Source: Glandiceps talaboti | Taxonomy: Eukaryota; Hemichordata; Enteropneusta; Spengelidae | Reading direction: 5' to 3' | Assembly (NCBI RefSeq): GCF_964340395.1 | Contig: NC_135568.1 | Coordinates: forward strand, 16,900,276-16,964,275 | DNA length: 64,000 nucleotides | Part shown: positions 19,279-31,919 of the stretch, piece after piece | Position numbering within the stretch: position 1 is the stretch's first letter | Layout: every line of letters starts with the position of its first letter | Position numbers and translations under genes: made by a program | The notes under the pieces: model-generated | Told to the model about the DNA's origin: nothing | The model's database searches: none | What the model saw: the letters and a program-made list of their open reading frames with translations, nothing else

Positions 19279-20234
19279 TTACAGTTTCGATAAACCTGGA
19301 TTCCTCTTGACAAGTGAAGACGTAATTTCAGAAATTTTCTTGCATCCTAAAAACAAAGTAAAGCGAATGTAAATTTAGTGCCTTCCGTAAGGCATTTCGA
19401 CCATGTGGTTTTTCTAGATAAAAGTACCTCAATTTGCCTTACCATATTCTATAAAGCTTTTCACATCCAATTTATTTTTTATATATAATAAGTGTAACAT
19501 GCTTTGATACTGATAGATTGCATCGCTCAAAGAGCTATCCATGCTAAGAAAACCACCCAACAGATTTAAAACAACCCACCTGATAAAGCCATTGATGTAC
19601 TTAGTTCATCTCTTAGAATTTGAAGAACCTGTTTGACACCTTGTGCTCCCTAGATGATGAGGAGGAGGATGAGAAGATGAAAATGTTTACAATTTCACAA
19701 AATTGACAAGCTAATATTTATCTCATTTGAAACTGGAAACTTACTTTATATTTGAACTACTTTTCCTCGTGTAAAGTCGAGTGCAAGGTGAAATAATTGT
19801 GGCGGATTTTCTCAAGAGAACTTCTTCATTGGAATATAAAATCTCTAAACATATTGTATGTGTACATTTTAACTTAACATTTCTTCAAACCTGCAAAGCC
19901 CTACTTATTTTGATAACAGCGTTAGCAGAAAATATTGATGTTTATTCTTAACATATCTTCTGTAAGAAAGGGTATGTTTCAACAAACAATACATTTAAAG
20001 ATCGCGAAGCAGCTTCAGATGTTTTCACAGATCGTCGCTAGTTTTGTTAGAATTTGAATTGGTCTCATACCTTATAATGTTAATCCATACAATACTGGTC
20101 GACCAATGGACACTGCCCTGCCTGGCACCCTAAGCTAATGCTTTCAATACATCAGTACCTTGTCGTATACCGCCATCTACGTAGACTTCTAACGTATCTC
20201 CAACAGCCTGAACAATGTCAGCAAGAACATCGAT
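19279..20234 (-). pseudogene. HAO-like pseudogene D (exons 5-7 only)
   Basis: Three exons are recognisable on the minus strand: exon 5 at 20234-20071, exon 6 at 19649-19580 and exon 7 at 19346-19279. Exon 6 ([20 protein letters not shown]) and exon 7 are open with correct splice sites, and exon 7 ends in NPGLSKL, a PTS1. Exon 5 is broken: a TAG (20132-20130) replaces a Leu codon in ALALGA. Downstream are a 4-bp insertion in the GCCAGGGCAG stretch and an extra base near the donor, so exon 5 is 164 nt where the other copies have 159. No exons 1-4 are found between 20235 and the next gene at 23321. It is a 5'-truncated copy, in exon 5 most like gene C ([16 protein letters not shown]). Confidence 0.9.
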
Positions 20235-20475
20235 CTATGAAGAGGTATTTCTTCAATAATATGTTAAATGCATTGTTGGTGGGATTTAAAGGTAGCATGC
20301 GCCTCGGGTACGATTTCACTGAAGATCTGATTTTTTAAACCTCTCTGATTTTTGCCATATGAAACTTCCTTCCTGCTCTTTTGAAATTACAAAAGATAGT
20401 TACAAGTTGGGGTCCACCCTCGTGTTTTAAGGAAATCGATAATCTTAGAATTAGAACTCCGACACAAACTGTAAT

Positions 20476-20545
<70 letters not shown>

Positions 20546-22035
20546 CGTTCAATTTATTAGTATACATGTAATGTTTTACACTATTTCATTATATTATTAT
20601 AATATCCCCGTGAACAGTATTGCATCACCTGCAGTTAAACGGATTATTTTGTAGTTGTATACAGGATAGATCAAATCAAATGAATCTTTTGGTCTTCACC
20701 CAAAAATCTGCGCCCTCAATGGCGATCACGATTTCAACCTATTTTGTACTGTTGGGGATAATATCAACCACTGTAAAATGTCTAATTATTGGTATTTGAA
20801 CAATTGTCCATCACCTTTGTCACATACAGTTTTTGTCGCTTTAACACCACCATAGGCATGTGCGTGTTCAGTGAACTTCCTTCTGTACCTCTAAATTCGC
20901 CTTAAGTTTACAAGTAGGTTTGTCTACTCGTCGCATATACACCATTTCATACTCCTGTATAGCTCTATCAGTGTCGCCGTCAATTGAATTTGCTCGAACG
21001 TGTGTCACCTAAATGAAGTGTTCCATTAAAGTTGTCTGTAACTCTTTCACTCTCTGTATCTTGTTTTGTATATTTTGTTGTGCGATGGGCTGAGGCCTTA
21101 GCATATTTGCAATAAACTTATTATTATTATGTTTGTTTTTCAACCAATTTTCCCCGTTCCAAAGATCAGATTTCCCTTTCGAGAATTTGCAATATTGACA
21201 CCATACTCTGTAAATACTGCAATCTATTAGGTACTTGCTGTTTTCACTGGTATGGATGTTTACCCACTCAAATTGTTCAAGCCATCGTGACAATCTTACA
21301 TCTTTAGATTTTCCAGACTCAGACGATTGATTTTTTGAAACCACCACATTTGAAACGTTGCCGGTTGCCTAGTTGCTATTAGCAGGTTGTTCATCATTTC
21401 ATCACTCATACCTGGCTTACTAGCTGGAGAAAAGAAATGAGTTATATGTCGTTTACTCATACTGGAACCGGTTATTCACCGCTTTGTATAGGTACTCTGT
21501 CAAACTGTCATAATTTGTGGAGAGATGTTGAGCTAAAATCTTTAAAATCGCCGATGTCAGGGGCAAACCAGAGTGGTCAATGAAAAAAACAGAAAATGGC
21601 AAAAGTGTCAATCAAAACTAACGTCAACAGCGTTGTCTGCCTTCACAATGTTTTGATACATTGGAGTCCGTATGTCAAGTCAGGCCAACCCAAAAAATAA
21701 TAGTTTTCTGGTCAGTGTGCATCACTTAAATACCCCACTTTGATCTTTTTTCTTGTTTTTGTCCAGACAATATAGACAACAGATCCAAAGGAAACACAAA
21801 ATAACTCTTCCTACATTAATTGCTACTTCAGGGAGGACAATTGCAGAACTAATCATGAACAATTGAAAAACAATTCGCGTTGTCACACCTTTTTAGACAA
21901 CGTTTTCTGACCAGAAACAACAACTTTCTTGTTTGTGGCCCCCACGTCTAATTGCCGAAGATATGTCAATAACTTATTACAACTACAAGCTACATCAATA
22001 ATCTTTTCAGGACAGATGCGCATTGGAATCACATA
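20235..22035. other. Non-coding stretch beyond pseudogene D
   Basis: It holds a (TA)n tract at 20479-20537 and a zinc-finger-like open frame (21009-21347, listed separately). No HAO exon, RNA gene or complete mobile element was recognised. Confidence 0.5.
21009..21347 (-). CDS. Fragment resembling the TTF/BED-like zinc-finger region of hAT-derived proteins
   Basis: The 112-aa frame contains LSRWLEQFEWVNIHT, then a Cys pair in VWCQYCKF, then GKSDLWNGENWLKNKH with a trailing HNNNKF. The order W-L...W, C-x2-C, G-x-x-W/L, x-x-H-x(4-5)-K/H resembles the N-terminal zinc finger of hAT-transposase-derived proteins (ZNF862/C17orf113-like). No transposase catalytic core follows. It could be an orphan exon, a transposon relic or chance. 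The frame is intact with a stop at its end. Confidence 0.3.
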   Translation of the reverse strand: MVVSKNQSSESGKSKDVRLSRWLEQFEWVNIHTSENSKYLIDCSIYRVWCQYCKFSKGKSDLWNGENWLKNKHNNNKFIANMLRPQPIAQQNIQNKIQRVKELQTTLMEHFI

Positions 22036-22329
22036 TGTATGTAACAAGTTATAATAAATTTAAGGAGTGCATTCTTGAGATATAGCCTAATTATGTAACC
22101 ATTAATTGCGTAAATTGCTAATTGATATTAGTGGGATGTTTACCAAAACCTAACCAGTTCTTGACATTACCCTATGGAAGATATTTACCAAATTTTGTTC
22201 GAATTGAGCAGGCCGCTTTTAAGAAAATGGTGACACAGAGTGTTTACCCCTAATACATATCCTTTTTAGGGAAGGACAAAATGACGATTACACTCAACGA
22301 AATAAATCAAACAAGACATAATACCATTG

Positions 22330-22890
22330 AGGCTACAGGGAATATTGTCCCTCACAACCCGTTAACGTAAATGTGTGGAAATACCCCTGCCTTCTGTAAA
22401 TTCGGGGAATAACATCATCACCAAAGGGTTGAATGCAATTGTATTGTGAGGGTGATCTGGACAACTCAGAGAATCAACGGTACATAATTACCATCACAAT
22501 AATCAATCTATCATTCCAGTCTAGATCCATTCGCAAAGGTGTATGTGCATGCATCATTAAGGATGCCAGTCATACGGCACATACATTGGTTGAACTGCTA
22601 ACCCTCGGGTAGAAGGAGGTACAGGAGTATCAAAACAAAATCAGAACGTTTTTGACAGAGCTTTTATCCATCGCATATTAATCCAGCCGTAGGAACTTAT
22701 ACCATTTGTTTTAGTTTCATTATTATTCTCTGCATTTGTATCTTTTTAGCATCCTGTGTGTTTTAAATATCGTTTGGTTTATTCAATACCAATCTTTAGT
22801 TTACAATTTATTCATCTCTTTTTATGAGTACACATGGAAAGCCAATTTCCAATGCAATTTTATGCAAATGGCAATAAAGTTATGTTATTA
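22330..22890 (+). mobile_element. Degenerate LINE 3' end (E block)
   Basis: Translated pieces such as IIKDASHTAHTLVELL and, after frame breaks, a tail ending in GGCAATAAAGTTATG match the C-terminus and 3' end of a non-LTR retrotransposon. It is the duplicate of 39130-39670, where the frame is better preserved. It lies about 430 bp beyond the gene E stop. Confidence 0.65.
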
Positions 22891-23320
22891 TATTTTTTTC
22901 AGTCGATATATGTTTGTTGGTTAACAGGTATTTGTAAACATAAAGAAGTCACTGAAAATTGAGTTTATTTCATGTTTTCATATTTATTATTGTGCATTGT
23001 ACATATTTATTTGCCAAAAGTCGAAAACATAACAAAATTGACATATCCAATGAGGAAAAGGAATGTTAGGTAAATACATTGGAAAAGAAAAGTAAATGAA
23101 AAATAACTTTAAACTCCTGTCTGGACCACAAAATGGTTTATATTTAGATTTAGTCAAGTTGTTAAAGGACCACTGCAATTCTATTTTTCACTTTTCATCA
23201 AATTAATAAAAAATAGCCACTTAACACATATGCTATATGGAATAAATGTGGGGGCCATGCCTTTATGATAAGTAAAATATATATTTCATTCACGTTGACT
23301 TATCGGCCTTTCCATTAGCA

Positions 23321-26300
23321 TTATAATTTCGATGAAGCTGGATTCATCTTGACAAGTGATGACTTTATATCAGATATTTGGGTACATCCTAAATAAACAA
23401 AGTAATGTGAAAATAAATTAACAAATCGACAGTCATCATCTCTGCAGTAATTGGAAAATGGGAATAAAATACAATTGTATTCTGTTGTATTCCTTTCACT
23501 TTATTGAACTATACGTATCTAGGACTGACGTTATAAAGTACAAGCAGTTCAAAGGATTTTAGCATTCAGCTTTCCGACTGCTTTTGTCAATGATTCTCAT
23601 CGTCCAATATGGAGTTTGTCAAGTTGATGAAGATCATCAAAACTTATCAAAAGCTCAATTCTGTGTTAAAAACTTGAGCTGCTTGTATGTTATAACGTTC
23701 AATTATTCATTTGATCTGCCAAGGTGATGAGCATTTATGGTTATTATTAATAAAGGTAACCCAAATGTTTGGTCTCTCCAGATAAATTTTCTTGAATTTC
23801 TCCAATGTTCCTAAAACATGCTTCATGCAACATACATTTGATTGACTTGTTAAGAGTATTGTTTCCGAATTCTCATACAGTAAACGATGCACGAACACCT
23901 TTCATGTATTTACTTTGCAAGCTACGCAAAACATGTGATGCATTGAAAATTACCCACCTGATAATGCCATGGCTGTACTTAGTTCATTTCTTAGAATTTG
24001 AAGAACCTGTTTCACCCCCTCTGCACCCTGTATCAGAATAATATAAAGAGAAATAATGCCATAGTTTCAAACTTTTGACAATAAAAAATATTTAACATAA
24101 CTAGAATGTGCTTAACATACGGATTTTAACCGATTGCTGCATTTAAATAAATATGATTGTTTCTTTTTAATACTTTCACCTTTCAAAGTCAAAACATTAG
24201 TGAAGCAATGGCGGTGACATTTTTTTCCTGGGATATTCATGTTTGTCTTGTTTTCATCATTATAACAACATGTATCTTTACATTCCATCTTTATAGTTCA
24301 GGAGTATATTGATGAATTCACAGTGTTTATTAGTATAAAATACTATTAATATGTGATAGTCAGATATTCATTCAATAAATATAAAATAATTGTTAAGCTA
24401 CAAGTTGAACATTTCTTCTGCAGACATTTAGTCCTGTTCATTTTAGGAAAGATGGCCCTGTTTATTTTCATCTTAGTCTATACGTATTGTAAATAGAAAA
24501 TGTCATAGAGCACTGCTGCTTTCCTTGATACCTGAACAATACGAAAAATACCCCTGATTGACACTTCTACACAATACCAAGGAACAAAACGTAAGAAATG
24601 GTACTACATGTATGAAGTGATGATGCCCTTAATTTGAGCGAGTGTGCTGTACTCTCAATGTCCTGTTTGCAGTCTTGAATAGCCTATTATACTAGGTTAG
24701 AGAAAGACGACAAGTTTCTTCAGGTGATTCGTGTAAAAGTGGGGCAAGATGCCTCTAATGTAGTCACATCATTATTGGATTAAAAGCATTTCAAGCATAC
24801 CTGGTATGCTAATCCATACAAGATTGGTCGACCGATGAACACTGCCCTGGCACCCAAAGCTAATGCTTTCAATACGTCAGAACCTTGTCGTATACCACCA
24901 TCTACGTAGACCTCTAACTTATCTCCAACAGCCTGGACAATGTCAGCGAGAACATCAATCTATGGAGAGAATTAAAGTTAGTGTTTAGCAGGATTTATGT
25001 AAATTTACAGCTGAGCACAGCAATTGTAAGACTGTCTCAAAGTCGATGTCACCACCTATGTATAAGTGCTTATTTACCTTGTAAGTATTAGAAGGGGTTG
25101 GCTGAAGTTGGACATAGGAATGATACCATAAAAGTCCTTATGAATTATATAGACTGTATAAATGTTGACATAAACATACATCCATTTATAAACCCGTAAT
25201 CGAAATAAATAAATCAAACATCCGAATGACTTTAAAACACATAAATTCCCTACCGTTGCTGGCACACCGTCTAATTGTCGGCCACCATGATTAGATACAA
25301 TGATTCCTTGTACACCATACTCGGCTGCAAGTACAGCGTCCTCAACGGTCAGAATACCTTTCAGAACGATTGGTAGTTTAGTGATTGTTCGTAACCAAGC
25401 AATATCCTCCCAACTGCTGTCTGGGTCACTGCAAAGAAGCTCATGCGACACTATGTGTTGGGAACCTGAATACTGAAATATAAAATGGCTTAATTAGGAA
25501 ACTCTTTTGAGTTCAAGCGATATAGTCTGATATATAGCTCGAGATAAATTCAGTCGATTGTATACGTGGTAAACTATATTCTTCCTCATCTCCTGATAAT
25601 ATAATATATTTAAAACCAGAGCAAATTATCAAGGACCGGTATATTATATCAGTTTTTTAACGACCTGTTTATCAGAGACAACCAAGGGAATTTGTCAATG
25701 TTTTAGTAATAGTTCCGTGTGAAGGCTTTTTTATTTGTGTATTTATAAAATAAATAGCAATAACATTGATGGGGTTTTAGTCAGTTGCAAAAAAATTGGT
25801 GCTATTTTGAAATAGTTCTTACCTTGATTTCCAGTTTGAAAGCACTACTTATCTATTGATAATATTAATGTACTACTACTACTACTACTATCATGGATAT
25901 TACTACCACACCAGAAAGGCTATAGGGTTTCAATTAAACGAAAGAAATTTCTCCATTGTCTGTGCCTCATATCATTGTAGATAGTGGTCTGAGACCTCAC
26001 ACAACGTTTTTGCTACGAAGTACACAAAGAAACTACAAGCAACGATAGCGCGCACGCACATGAAAAGTTTCATTTGATCTCACTATGAATACAAATAAAC
26101 AGTTTTCTGTTCAAGTTTTCCTTGTTTTATCCGACAGAGATGTTGATTTGTATTCACAGTGAGATAAAATGTATATACGTGTATATACTTGCCCGCTGAA
26201 TTTAGATTTATGTTATCTGTAACAAAAGATGACATGTAAAAAAAACATTGTGGTTCCTGATGTAAATACTATAGTCTATGTAATTTGGTAGTACTTTTAA

Positions 26301-29300
26301 CAATTTACTGGCACGAACAAGGCTATTGAAACTACATTAATGGTATTACCCTTGTTACAACATAAAGTCACCTTGACCTTCCGGTGGTATGGGTACTTTG
26401 CTCTTGCTTTTCAGTACAGCTGGCATTTTGCAGTTGAATAATCGAAACTAAAACTTGATTACGATTTCAAGCAGCGACGTCGAACACAACGAGTTGATTC
26501 TTATCATGTGTCGACGATAAATATGTCACCTCACAGCAGGAAGTGTTAGAAACCAATAAGGATTTGTACCTGTTTTCTGGTCATAGTTTCATTTAAGCCA
26601 CAGGTCATTAGCAAAATGCCAGGTGTGATGGGGGGGGGGGGAGTGAAAGCAAAATCTCCCCGCATCTGACTTCCAAATTGAAGCTACCTTAATACTTTTA
26701 GCTTACAAATAGTCTCTCACACTTACATAAGGCCACATAAAAAGTCATGTGTTTCCGCTACCACGACCGACCCTAGTGTAAGGCGCCGACCCTAAACATT
26801 TTTTACATGTGCAAAAAGTTAAAATAATTGCAATTTCCCCGTTAGCTTTCTAGCCAAAGTATCTTTGGTTCTTTTTTAAAAGTTCATATTCAAAAGATAA
26901 ACGATTTCTTCCATAACAGCAGTCTGCATATTGTGTTTGTCTACTTCTGAATCACATAATTATCTTCGTTTATTTTTTTACACCTTGTTAACTGTTACGG
27001 AATATTGTGACTAACCCCAGTATCTTGTCTGTGGTTCGAAGTTATTAAAATAAATAAAATATAAAATAAAATTAAAACAATCCCAACCTAACTACCTACC
27101 CTGTTTTCTGAAGTCACAATATCGAAAACAAACATTTTTTTACCTAAGAAAACCATTTCGTACCTTTGAAAAATATTTTTCCAGATTTCCAAGCCTGCAT
27201 TTAAGCAGTTCTGGTACTCCTCCAATTGATTCCAGTTTCCTTTTTACGGTTAGTTTTGAGACGTCAACTGAAACAACGATTGCTTTGAAGCCCGCCGTTT
27301 CAAGTCTTTTCACTACATCTATTGTGACTTCCCTATAAGGCCAAATAAATATATCCATCCACTTCGTCGCAGTTGGTGCATCTGACGCCATATCTTCCAT
27401 TGATTTGTTGGCTGTCGGACTCAGGATCATTATCGTGTTCATATCAGCGGCAGCTTGAAATAAATTCAGGTTAGATTGTCATGTACTTGTACTTTCTCAT
27501 ATTCATAAATCATGTCACATTTATTACGTGTTTGGCTTGCAGTGATACTTGAACCTGCACAATGCTTATATCTAGATAACGATAAATATCAATTGTCATG
27601 ATATCTAATTATCTAAACAATATCACACAAATTTAAACGAGCGATACGCATACATGCAAATATACAGGCAAGCATGCATACATACATACATACATACATA
27701 CATACATACATACATACATACATACATACATACATGCAACTAATTTCAATTACGCTTTGATACAAATAAATTCAACAATGAAATTTGAAAATTTGAAATG
27801 TATTTTCACTAATCATAAATATCAAATATGAATTCTCACCAGTAGCTGTTGCTGTTTCTGCATCAGGATGTGCCAAACCATGAAATGCTGTTGGTGCTAT
27901 GCAGATTGGTGAATCAACTTTAGAACCAAGTATTGTTGTGGATATATCTATTGTTGAAGCCCCTCTTAACACACGTGGTTGTAGGAAATATCTACAGAAG
28001 AAAGATACGTTATTGGTAACGAGGTAGTCAATGTGTTATATGTGAATCAAATCTTTGCTAAGGAATATTTTTCACAAGTAGTCTTCTTCATCGTGTTTAC
28101 TTGCTGAAGGGAATAGGTTCTGTGGTAATGTATTACTGTGATGAAAAATCAAGAAATAACTTGTTTGCGTTCATTATGTGACCTCAATCTCCATCGTGAT
28201 ACCTTCATTCACGTGCGTGTGGTAAAGAAAATGGGCGTCCATACCCTGGTTTCCATAGAAACAAGTCGTAATGCTTCTGCTTTTGTAACCATTGTGAAGT
28301 GAGCACTTATGTAACAATACGATTATATTGTAGTTAGGTTACGTTGTTGACCTTACAGTGTGGAAGGACAGTATCCCACGTCATTTAATGCACTAAAAGC
28401 TAAAATCTTTTATTTAGTACCCCAACCCCACTTCCCGACGTTAGAACGTAATAATTTAGAGTAGTTAAGAGTGAATATGTCCCCATATATCCTAGCTACT
28501 TCGTACGTTAACGTATACGTACGATACATGTAAGTGAAACCGAAATGTAAGTTTATTGTCACCAACTCTAAGCGTATACACAACCAGACTTTAATGCACT
28601 GTTGGAACAACTTCAACTCTCTACCCTGTCGTGCACTTAGTCGAATTTTTGTATATGCATATATATGTGATTTGCATACCTTTTGTGTACAATAACTGGG
28701 TAGTACACGTATTTATCCTTCTATCTGAATGGAGAACGCGACACACTTTTATATTGTTTTATGGTGCTTGAATGCTACATTGTCATGATCGCTGTGTTCC
28801 TAATACTGCCCTAGTCATCCAAAATGAGGACAGTGACGTGCTTCCACAGGGAATGTTTGTTTTCAAAAGCTATACAGTATGTATAATTATAAGTTTTATA
28901 GAAGGGACTCTAGAGCACTAAATACTTATGATAGATGTAGTTATTTGATCCAAATGTTATTAAAGATCATCAAAGTAAGAAGTTTAGTGACGCCGACAGA
29001 CAATGTGAGGATATACCTAATTGTATGTCCGAATCTGAGGAACGTATCTTGGGTACTTATAGCATAACTATAGTACCAGGTCGGGGATTTATCTCCTAAA
29101 AACGGATCGAGACGGATACGTTGGAGGTCAGTTTTGTAAACGATAAGCGAACCCTCTTACCTTTTGTAGGCAGATCTGTTATTATGAACTGTATCTTCCG
29201 CATAAGCACCGGAGCTGTAATACACCCACGCTTTAAACGACATGTGTCGTTTCGCGTATTCCTCGAAGTCATCGACACATACCATGTATTTTGCATCGCC

Positions 29301-29303
29301 CAT
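23321..29303 (-). CDS. 2-hydroxyacid oxidase-like gene E (seven exons, 366 aa, C-terminal SKL)
   Basis: CDS exons on the minus strand: 29303-29161, 27991-27840, 27453-27164, 25472-25254, 24959-24801, 24027-23958, 23388-23321; 1101 nt, open throughout. Exon lengths equal those of C except exon 7, which is 68 nt as in B. The start [20 protein letters not shown] is supported by the paralogues. Lys, His and Arg of the active site are kept ([19 protein letters not shown]), as are [18 protein letters not shown] and IGRP. The Tyr26 equivalent is Tyr here (WVYYSSGA), but Trp110 is Thr, Tyr132 is Phe ([11 protein letters not shown]) and Arg167 is Lys in a VKRK context. It ends PASSKL, a PTS1. The exon 3 acceptor is a weak TTTCAAG where F has TTTCTAG. 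Nearest relative is gene F. An FMN oxidase of a 2-hydroxyacid is likely; the substrate is unknown. Confidence 0.92.
27680..27735. repeat. (CATA)n microsatellite
   Basis: Tandem CATA in gene E intron 2, about 105 bp below exon 2; an equivalent tract is in gene F at 59220-59283. Confidence 0.96.
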
Positions 29304-30037
29304 AGTCCTGTTCTAGATGTTGTATGTATATATATACCAACAATACCTGATGCAGTGTTTCCGTATACATGGACAGCAATGCGTAAACTAAATGTAAGGT
29401 TATAAAACAGCGAACTATGCACTGGATATTAATTATTCATTAGGAATGACTTCCAGCAAAAATGTCCAATCAGGGACAGTCAGAACAATATGATAATAAT
29501 GACAAAGGACGTGGTTGGCTGTATAGGTAAGTTATGCTTATAATTAATCGGTACGGATATATACATTAAATTGCTGGCTATGTATTCAGTCGCAAATTAA
29601 ATATTTATGTATATCTCGCTTTCAAAACAATGTACGTTATTATTGCCTTTCATCTGAAGAACAAAAACACCTTACAAGTTCAGACAGGTATTGTTTTTGG
29701 TTCACATTGTCTGTTCTATCATCCTACACACTTGGTTCTATTCATATTATGCAAATGTAACAAATGTTGTATTGCTTTATTTTCATTAACATATTCATAT
29801 GAATGATAACCGTACACATACTGACGCTAATGTTACAATAGTGAAAGGCATACAAAAGTAGCTCTAACAAACCGTAGGAGCTCAAAGGTAGGCCATTGTA
29901 TTGTTTTGTATTGCATTGTAAAACGTTATGCCAGAGGCCTGTTCCTTATAAGTAAACCATTCATTATTGTTTTGTACACACATACATCTCCCCACTCCCA
30001 AACACATACACACAAACACACACACACACACACACAT
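29304..30037. other. Upstream flank of gene E
   Basis: Up to about 29500 this matches the flank of gene F and should contain the promoter; no clear motif was found. 29500-30037 is AT-rich with a short (CA)n at about 30017-30033 and nothing recognisable. Confidence 0.5.
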
Positions 30038-30050
30038 ACAGATAAAAGCT

Positions 30051-30127
<77 letters not shown>

Positions 30128-30243
30128 CGGTAAGGAAACGCAGATACTATATTCCATTCTACCCCTGATGAGTGAGGAATACGCACCTCACGAAACAGTT
30201 CTGTAGGGTCTATAGCATATAATTTGGTTCAAATTTTCAAAAC

Positions 30244-30315
<72 letters not shown>

Positions 30316-30368
30316 CTCGGTGAGGATCAATCTGCTAAGACAGTGCTCAATACCGCAGTGGCAGAGCG

Positions 30369-30456
<88 letters not shown>

Positions 30457-30469
30457 AGCTTTTATCTGT
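30038..30469. repeat. Inverted-repeat unit with three (TA)n tracts
   Basis: ACAGATAAAAGCTAGG at 30038-30053, followed by (TA)n to 30124, is mirrored by (TA)n from about 30371 and CCTAGCTTTTATCTGT at 30454-30469. A third (TA)n tract lies at 30246-30314. The segment between the first two tracts contains the hammerhead ribozyme; the segment between the last two is the ACAGTGCTCAATA core also seen near 880 and 1000. The arms with TA tracts could fold into a very long hairpin or cruciform. Confidence 0.8.
30161..30209 (+). ncRNA. Type I hammerhead ribozyme, complete conserved core
   Basis: The core reads CUGAUGA at 30165-30171. Stem II is GUGAGG (30172-30177) pairing with CCUCAC (30186-30191) around an 8-nt loop. 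GAA follows at 30192-30194. A short stem III is ACA/UGU (30195-30197 with 30202-30204) with a GUUC loop. The cleavage-site nucleotide is A30205. Stem I pairs ACCC (30161-30164) with GGGU (30206-30209). All invariant residues of the hammerhead (C3, U4, G5, A6, G8, A9, G12, A13, A14, and the A15.1-U16.1 pair with H at 17) are present. Such ribozymes are known in Penelope-like elements and other retroelements, and a Penelope-like fragment lies 350 bp downstream. Stem III is only 3 bp, as often in these families. Confidence 0.85.
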
Positions 30470-30539
30470 ACCCGATCCACCTGTTGTAGACTGTAAGCTT
30501 ATGTCGGAATGGCGCTCGATTCTGACAACACATCTCGCC

Positions 30540-31720
30540 AACTCAACTAAGTATTGATATCTACATATGAAAAGAACTACATACCATACTTAAGAAAGAA
30601 TCACAATACGGCACTTGCCCATCTCAATACTAGTTGTCACCCATCTCACACTTTCAAATCAATAATCTTCTCAGGAGCGATCCGCATTCGTCGCATTTGT
30701 AGCAAACCCGAATGGCGTGACATTAGATTATCAGAGTTTACTGTCCACCTTAAAAAATGCGGATATAAAAGCAAAACCATAAACCAGCAGATATCATGTG
30801 CTTCAAACTTCCATCGCCCAGATTTGCTACAATACAAATGCAAACAATCATCTGATCGCATTCCATGGGTTACCACGTATGATCCACGTCAAGAAGATAA
30901 GTGAAGTTAACCAGGTTTTACTCCACACCTCACAAAGAATGAATAAAGTCATGCCACAACTACCCATCATAGCCTACCGTTAACCTGCCACTGTTGGTGA
31001 TATTCTACATCAAAACAAAATAAGACACGCCAAATCCGACCAAATTACATGGGGGTGCAAACCTTGTAACACTGCAAGATGTTCCTGTTGCTCCGTTATA
31101 CAAACTACCAAACATTTCACGGCTACTACAACTGGTAAAATATTCCCCATCAAAGATGATGTTAACTGCAAATCAAGTAATGTGATCTATGCCCTCACTT
31201 GCCAGGCATGCAACGTACAATATATAAGTAAAACCACTCAACCATTCGACAAACGCCTCAACGGTCATCGTTCTAACATAAGAACTAACAAATCTGATAG
31301 ATCACCATATGTAGTTCCACACTTCAGGACACCAGGACATTCACTCAAAGACAACGCCCTGAAAGCTACAACACTTTGTCTTGTACGCGGTTCGGATGTA
31401 GACTTAATTAAACAACTGGAGAGTCTATGGATTAATAGACCTGGAACCCTACATCCCCATGGACTTAATGAATGCGAACCATCTGGAATACATAACTGAC
31501 TTTGCATATTTTATCTTGCCGTTTATTTTCACACCTTTTATTACGTCACTTTTCACTTAACACTTTTCGTCGTTCGTATGAGCGCTGTTGGTTTTATTTT
31601 ATTAGTCATCCTTGTACTGTAGCTTGATAAAGGTGTGCTAGACACACCGACACGTCGCTATCAGGATTTCAACTTGGGATTGGAAGTAAGGACGACTTCG
31701 AACTTTTACTATCTATCCAT
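30540..31720 (+). mobile_element. Penelope-like element, C-terminal fragment with GIY-YIG endonuclease
   Basis: Frame 1 (30554-30904) contains SCHPSHTFKSIIFSGAIRIRRIC and IPWVTTYDP. After a frameshift near 30895, frame 2 continues with KISEVNQVLLHTSQ and PQLPIIAYR (30900-30980). After a stop, it resumes with VIYALTCQACNVQYISKTT and FDKRLNGHRSNI up to the stop at about 31499. This order (thumb/linker, then the GIY-YIG domain with its conserved Arg in RLNGHR) is diagnostic of Penelope-like elements. The GIY box reads VIY and the YIG box reads YIS. The catalytic RT core is missing, and the frame breaks show it is dead. The 3' region to about 31720 includes a decayed hammerhead-like hairpin. (TA)n tracts flank both sides. 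Confidence 0.9.
31623..31665 (+). ncRNA. Decayed hammerhead-like motif in the Penelope-like 3' region
   Basis: TTGATAA (31624-31630), then a hairpin GGTGTG-CTAGA-CACACC (31632-31648), then GACAC (31649-31653). This has the layout CUGANGA / stem II / GAAAC of the hammerhead but with substitutions at invariant positions, so it should be inactive. It also matches the generic 3' signature of Penelope-like elements. Confidence 0.5.
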
Positions 31721-31728
31721 CGAGTCAC

Positions 31729-31919
<191 letters not shown>

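Larger units (their letters stand above)
22036..29500. repeat. Segmental duplication, E block
   Basis: This block, containing gene E and its flanks, aligns with 38850 to about 63745 (gene F) once F-specific insertions are removed. Shared non-coding landmarks include the repeat at about 22040-22260/38860-39070, the LINE 3' end at about 22500-22890/39250-39670, the intron 3 segment 26700-27130/44945-45380, and the upstream flank ending GTCAGAA (29479-29485/61132-61138). Divergence is modest in exons and larger in introns. Confidence 0.85.

Noticed and set aside
23707-23898. 63-aa minus frame conserved at 40452-40634
   Set aside because: It lies in intron 6 of genes E and F, and its conservation reflects the segmental duplication; the second copy already differs in length.
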